Shown here one piece after another: positions 61,719 through 64,000 of a DNA stretch of 64,000 nt. Under the pieces are notes generated by a model. The model saw only the letters and a list, made by a program, of their open reading frames with translations, did not search any database and was not told where the DNA came from. Both the position numbers and the translations under genes were made by a program. The number at the start of each line of letters is the position of its first letter. The stretch's first letter is position 1. This stretch comes from Sporosarcina gallistercoris (GTDB lineage: Bacteria; Bacillota; Bacilli; Bacillales_A; Planococcaceae), in contig NZ_JACSQY010000006.1 in assembly GCF_014836415.1 (NCBI RefSeq), positions 124,001 to 188,000 of the forward strand. The letters are read 5' to 3'.

Positions 61719-62213
61719 ATGTCAACGCTAGAAGGTTTGCATGCACCCGAATTTACGCTACAAAATGAGAAAGGGAATCCGGTTTCACTTTCCGATTATG
61801 CAGGAAAGAAGTATGTAATTCTTTACTTTTATCCGAAAGACTCGACACCAGGCTGTACTCTGGAAGCACAAACGTTTAAAGAGAGCCATTCGGACTTCAG
61901 TGCACTGGATGCGGTCATTTTAGGAGTAAGCCCGGATGGCGAAGCATCCCATCTCAAGTTCATCGACAAACACGGACTCCCATTTTCACTATTAGCAGAC
62001 ACTGAACACACTGTTTGCGAGCTGTATGGGGTATGGAAGTTGAAAAAGACTTTCGGAAAAGAATATATGGGAGTTGAGCGTTCCACATTCCTCATCGATC
62101 CAACTGGCACTGTCATTAAAGAATGGCGCAAGGTTAAAGTGGATGGACATATCGATACGGTATATCGAACATTGTTACAGGTATCTAATGAAGGAAACGG
62201 TGAGTCACAATGA
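61719..62213 (+). CDS. bcp: Bcp/PrxQ-type thioredoxin-dependent peroxiredoxin (YgaF-like)
   Basis: Reduces hydrogen peroxide and organic hydroperoxides. The peroxidatic cysteine is in YPKDSTPGCTLEAQ (about residue 46). The usual second cysteine five residues later is absent; another cysteine in EHTVCELYG (about residue 95) could resolve, as in some PrxQ variants. It shares ATGA with the next gene and lies two genes before perR, suggesting peroxide-linked regulation, although no PerR box was found directly before it. Confidence 0.9.
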   Translation: MSTLEGLHAPEFTLQNEKGNPVSLSDYAGKKYVILYFYPKDSTPGCTLEAQTFKESHSDFSALDAVILGVSPDGEASHLKFIDKHGLPFSLLADTEHTVCELYGVWKLKKTFGKEYMGVERSTFLIDPTGTVIKEWRKVKVDGHIDTVYRTLLQVSNEGNGESQ

Positions 62214-63154
62214 CGAATGTGTTAATAACGTTTCCCATCAAGGAAAAGTTTCGTCAGGAGCTAACCGGAAAGTTCCCGCAAGTCCACTTTGACTTCTCGG
62301 ATAGTATCGAAGGCGCAGGGGATAAAAAAGTTACAGTCCTTGTTACATATGGCAGTGACTTGACTGAAGAAATTTTGGAACAGCTGACAGATTTGAAATG
62401 GGTAATGGTCGCATCTGCTGGTGTTGATAAATTGCCTCTGGAAAAATTAGGAGAACGTGCAATCCTTGTGACGAATGTGAGTGGTATCCACAAGACACCA
62501 ATGGCAGAGTCAGTACTGGCCCACATCCTTTCGCTTAACCGGGCACTTCCTCTAATCCATGAGCAGCAAAAGCAAAAAGTATGGGAAAAGATGAAGTCCA
62601 GTGAACTGCGTGGATCGAAAGCGCTAATTCTTGGACCAGGTGCCATTGGGGGAGAAATCGGCAGGTTGCTTCAAGCCTTCGGTGTATATACGATTGGTTG
62701 TAGCCGATCAGGTAGTGTTCATGACGGCATGGATGAGGATATCTCCTTCGAACATATAACAGAACGCCTGCCCGAAGCGGATTATATCATTTCCGTATTG
62801 CCTAGTACTCCAGAAACGCGTTGGATTTTAGACCGTTCACATTTCCAGCGAATGAAGAAGACCGCAGTATTTATGAACTTCGGCAGGGGAGACTTGGTTA
62901 AAGAGGAAGTGATCGTGGAAGCACTTCAACAAGGTTTGATTGCTCACTCAGTCCTTGACGTTTTCGAACAAGAACCGTTACCAGTAGAAAGCCCGTTATG
63001 GGATCTGGAAAACTGTACGGTGTCTCCTCATGTTTCCGCGTTGTCAGCCAAGTATGTGGAGCGTGCTCTAGAGATTTTTAAAGAGAATCTTCAAGTTTGG
63101 CTCGCAGAGAACGGAGAATTTAAAAATGTAATTGAGACAAAGCGAGGTTATTAA
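62210..63154 (+). CDS. D-isomer-specific 2-hydroxyacid dehydrogenase
   Basis: An NAD(P)-dependent oxidoreductase of 314 residues. The Rossmann motif is LGPGAIGGEIGRLL, followed by the catalytic Arg in MNFGRGDLV, Glu in FEQEPLP and His in VSPHVSAL. This gene breaks the B. subtilis order ygaF-perR, where it is not remembered. Overlap with bcp suggests co-translation. The substrate (glyoxylate, hydroxypyruvate, phosphoglycerate or other) cannot be told. Confidence 0.88.
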   Translation: MTNVLITFPIKEKFRQELTGKFPQVHFDFSDSIEGAGDKKVTVLVTYGSDLTEEILEQLTDLKWVMVASAGVDKLPLEKLGERAILVTNVSGIHKTPMAESVLAHILSLNRALPLIHEQQKQKVWEKMKSSELRGSKALILGPGAIGGEIGRLLQAFGVYTIGCSRSGSVHDGMDEDISFEHITERLPEADYIISVLPSTPETRWILDRSHFQRMKKTAVFMNFGRGDLVKEEVIVEALQQGLIAHSVLDVFEQEPLPVESPLWDLENCTVSPHVSALSAKYVERALEIFKENLQVWLAENGEFKNVIETKRGY

Positions 63155-63186
63155 AGCCTGATCATTAGCTTTATAACCCTGAATGT

Positions 63187-63232
63187 TTGACACCAGACAG
63201 CGAATTCAGTAAACTAATTATAATGATTATAA
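63187..63232 (+). promoter_or_regulatory. perR promoter with perfect PerR box
   Basis: TTGACA (63187-63192), 17 bases, TAAACT (63210-63215), then TTATAATGATTATAA (63218-63232), which matches the PerR consensus at all 14 informative positions. Its place just after the -10 indicates autorepression. Confidence 0.9.
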
Positions 63233-63265
63233 AGAAGTAATCCTTATGGAATAGAGGTGTTCGTT

Positions 63266-63709
63266 ATGTCTGGTGCAATGCTTAAAGATGCGCTGGTCAC
63301 ATTGAAGGAAAGTGGCGTTCGGATCACTCCGCAACGACATGCCATTTTAGAATTCCTCATCTCTTCAGAAACCCATCCAACGGCGGATGAAATTTACAAA
63401 GCACTCGAGAGCGATTTTCCGAATATGAGTGTGGCGACAGTCTACAACAATCTGCGTGTCTTCAGAAATTCCGGTTTAGTTAAGGAATTGACGTATGGCG
63501 ATGCTTCTAGCAGATTCGATTTTGTAACACATGATCATTACCACATCATTTGTGATGAATGTGGTAGTATTGTCGATTTTCATCACCCGGGGCTTGAAGA
63601 AGTGGAGCGATTGGCTTCCTACGTGACCGGTTTCAAAGTGAACTCTCACCGTTTAGAAGTGTATGGAGTATGTCCTACATGTGAAAAACAAGCTGTTAAA
63701 GCAAATTGA
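63266..63709 (+). CDS. perR: Peroxide-responsive repressor PerR
   Basis: A Fur-family metalloregulator of 147 residues that represses peroxide defence genes and is inactivated by iron-catalysed histidine oxidation. The DNA-binding helix is in [15 protein letters not shown]. Regulatory metal ligands are the His of ETHPTADE, Asp of DASSRFD and His residues of HDHYH. Structural zinc cysteines are CDEC and CPTC. AGAGGTG supports the ATG at 63266. The PerR box at 63218-63232 indicates autoregulation. Confidence 0.96.
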   Translation: MSGAMLKDALVTLKESGVRITPQRHAILEFLISSETHPTADEIYKALESDFPNMSVATVYNNLRVFRNSGLVKELTYGDASSRFDFVTHDHYHIICDECGSIVDFHHPGLEEVERLASYVTGFKVNSHRLEVYGVCPTCEKQAVKAN

Positions 63710-63753
63710 AAACACGTACTTCTCTTTCGTGTGAAGAGAAGTACGTGTTTTTG
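63709..63753. terminator. Bidirectional terminator after perR
   Basis: AAAACACGTACTTCTCTT pairs with AAGAGAAGTACGTGTTTT. Confidence 0.92.
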
Positions 63754-63756
63754 ATT

Positions 63757-63999
63757 TCAACTTTTTCGTTTGTTCGGCTTATTGTAGATTTCATCGAAGT
63801 CTTTTCCTTCAAGTGTGGGATCCATTGTAAGTGGCTCTCTGCAGTGGCCGCACATGTCTACACGTCCAAGCATCTTCGTTTCCTTACCGCAATTCGGACA
63901 GACGATCTGAACGGCTCGAGTTGAAAGGGTTCCGATCCAAGCATAGACGACTACACTGGCTAGAATAGCTAACACACCAAGAACCATGAAAAGCAACAT
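63757..63999 (-). CDS. ygzB: YgzB/UPF0295-family membrane protein, cut by window end
   Basis: The C-terminal part of a small membrane protein whose 5' end lies beyond base 64000. A hydrophobic helix ([20 protein letters not shown]) is followed by the zinc-finger-like CPNC ... CGHC pattern and [15 protein letters not shown]. It matches remembered B. subtilis YgzB, which has a further helix and about 35 residues upstream. It converges on perR as in that species. The function is unknown. Confidence 0.88.
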   Translation of the reverse strand: MLLFMVLGVLAILASVVVYAWIGTLSTRAVQIVCPNCGKETKMLGRVDMCGHCREPLTMDPTLEGKDFDEIYNKPNKRKS

Positions 64000-64000
64000 G

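Overview
The window comes from a low-to-mid GC, spore-forming Gram-positive of the Bacillales, most likely Planococcaceae (Sporosarcina-like). Three things point there. There are many close Bacillus subtilis orthologues in recognisable blocks: yfkK/yfkH/yflG/yfmL-type genes, then yfhF-recX-yfhH-yfhP-mutY-sspE-ntdP-ygaD, and finally ygaE-gsaB-ygaF-perR-ygzB. There is a gamma-type small acid-soluble spore protein and a PdaA-type cortex enzyme. There is also an enterococcal-like D-aspartate ligase, which fits an L-Lys peptidoglycan with a D-amino-acid bridge. No rRNA, tRNA, CRISPR array or prophage was found.

Layout. 1-2.7 kb: a LysM/3D cell-wall protein, an RsbR-type stressosome protein and a HAD phosphatase. 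2.8-6.7 kb: a Fur-box-controlled heme/iron operon (IsdE-like lipoprotein, FecCD permease, ATPase, HugZ-like protein, DinB-fold protein). 7.7-16.9 kb: a purine/oxamate-type catabolic cluster. It has a divergent PucR regulator, then DUF2877-FdrA-DUF1116 (AllH/AllF/AllG-like, the oxamate carbamoyltransferase family), an ankyrin/TPR protein, an NCS1 permease and a guanine-deaminase-like enzyme. 17.8-18.1 kb: a structured RNA that looks like 6S RNA, with its own promoter and terminator. 18.7-20.4 kb: a second FtsH-type AAA protease. 20.7-23.7 kb: a TPP-riboswitch-controlled thiamine-precursor ABC transporter. 23.8-33.7 kb: housekeeping and small genes. 35.2-36.8 kb: motAB behind a sigma-D-like promoter. 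37-42.2 kb: an alanine symporter, a YihY-family protein and an iron-efflux ATPase (PfeT type) with PerR and Fur boxes. 43.2-53.3 kb: the yfh/yga block. 53.4-59.1 kb: an app-type oligopeptide ABC operon placed inside the conserved yga block. 59.1-64 kb: ygaE, gsaB, a bcp-type peroxiredoxin, a 2-hydroxyacid dehydrogenase, perR behind a perfect PerR box, and ygzB cut by the window end.

The most unusual structure is a set of three decayed IS1182-like elements (6760-7636, 28957-29946, 42323-43202). Each has CAGACTGTAG terminal inverted repeats, two inward-facing GC-rich subterminal modules and only transposase fragments. Each sits exactly in a transcription-terminator hairpin, which is duplicated as a 24-bp target-site repeat on both sides. 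Two of the three share the same internal inversion, so a non-autonomous derivative appears to have been mobilised.

Iron and peroxide regulation is a recurring theme: a Fur box at the heme operon, Fur and PerR boxes at pfeT, an autoregulated perR, and an FbpA-type small protein. All family assignments rest on reading the translated sequence and remembered family features; no database search was run.
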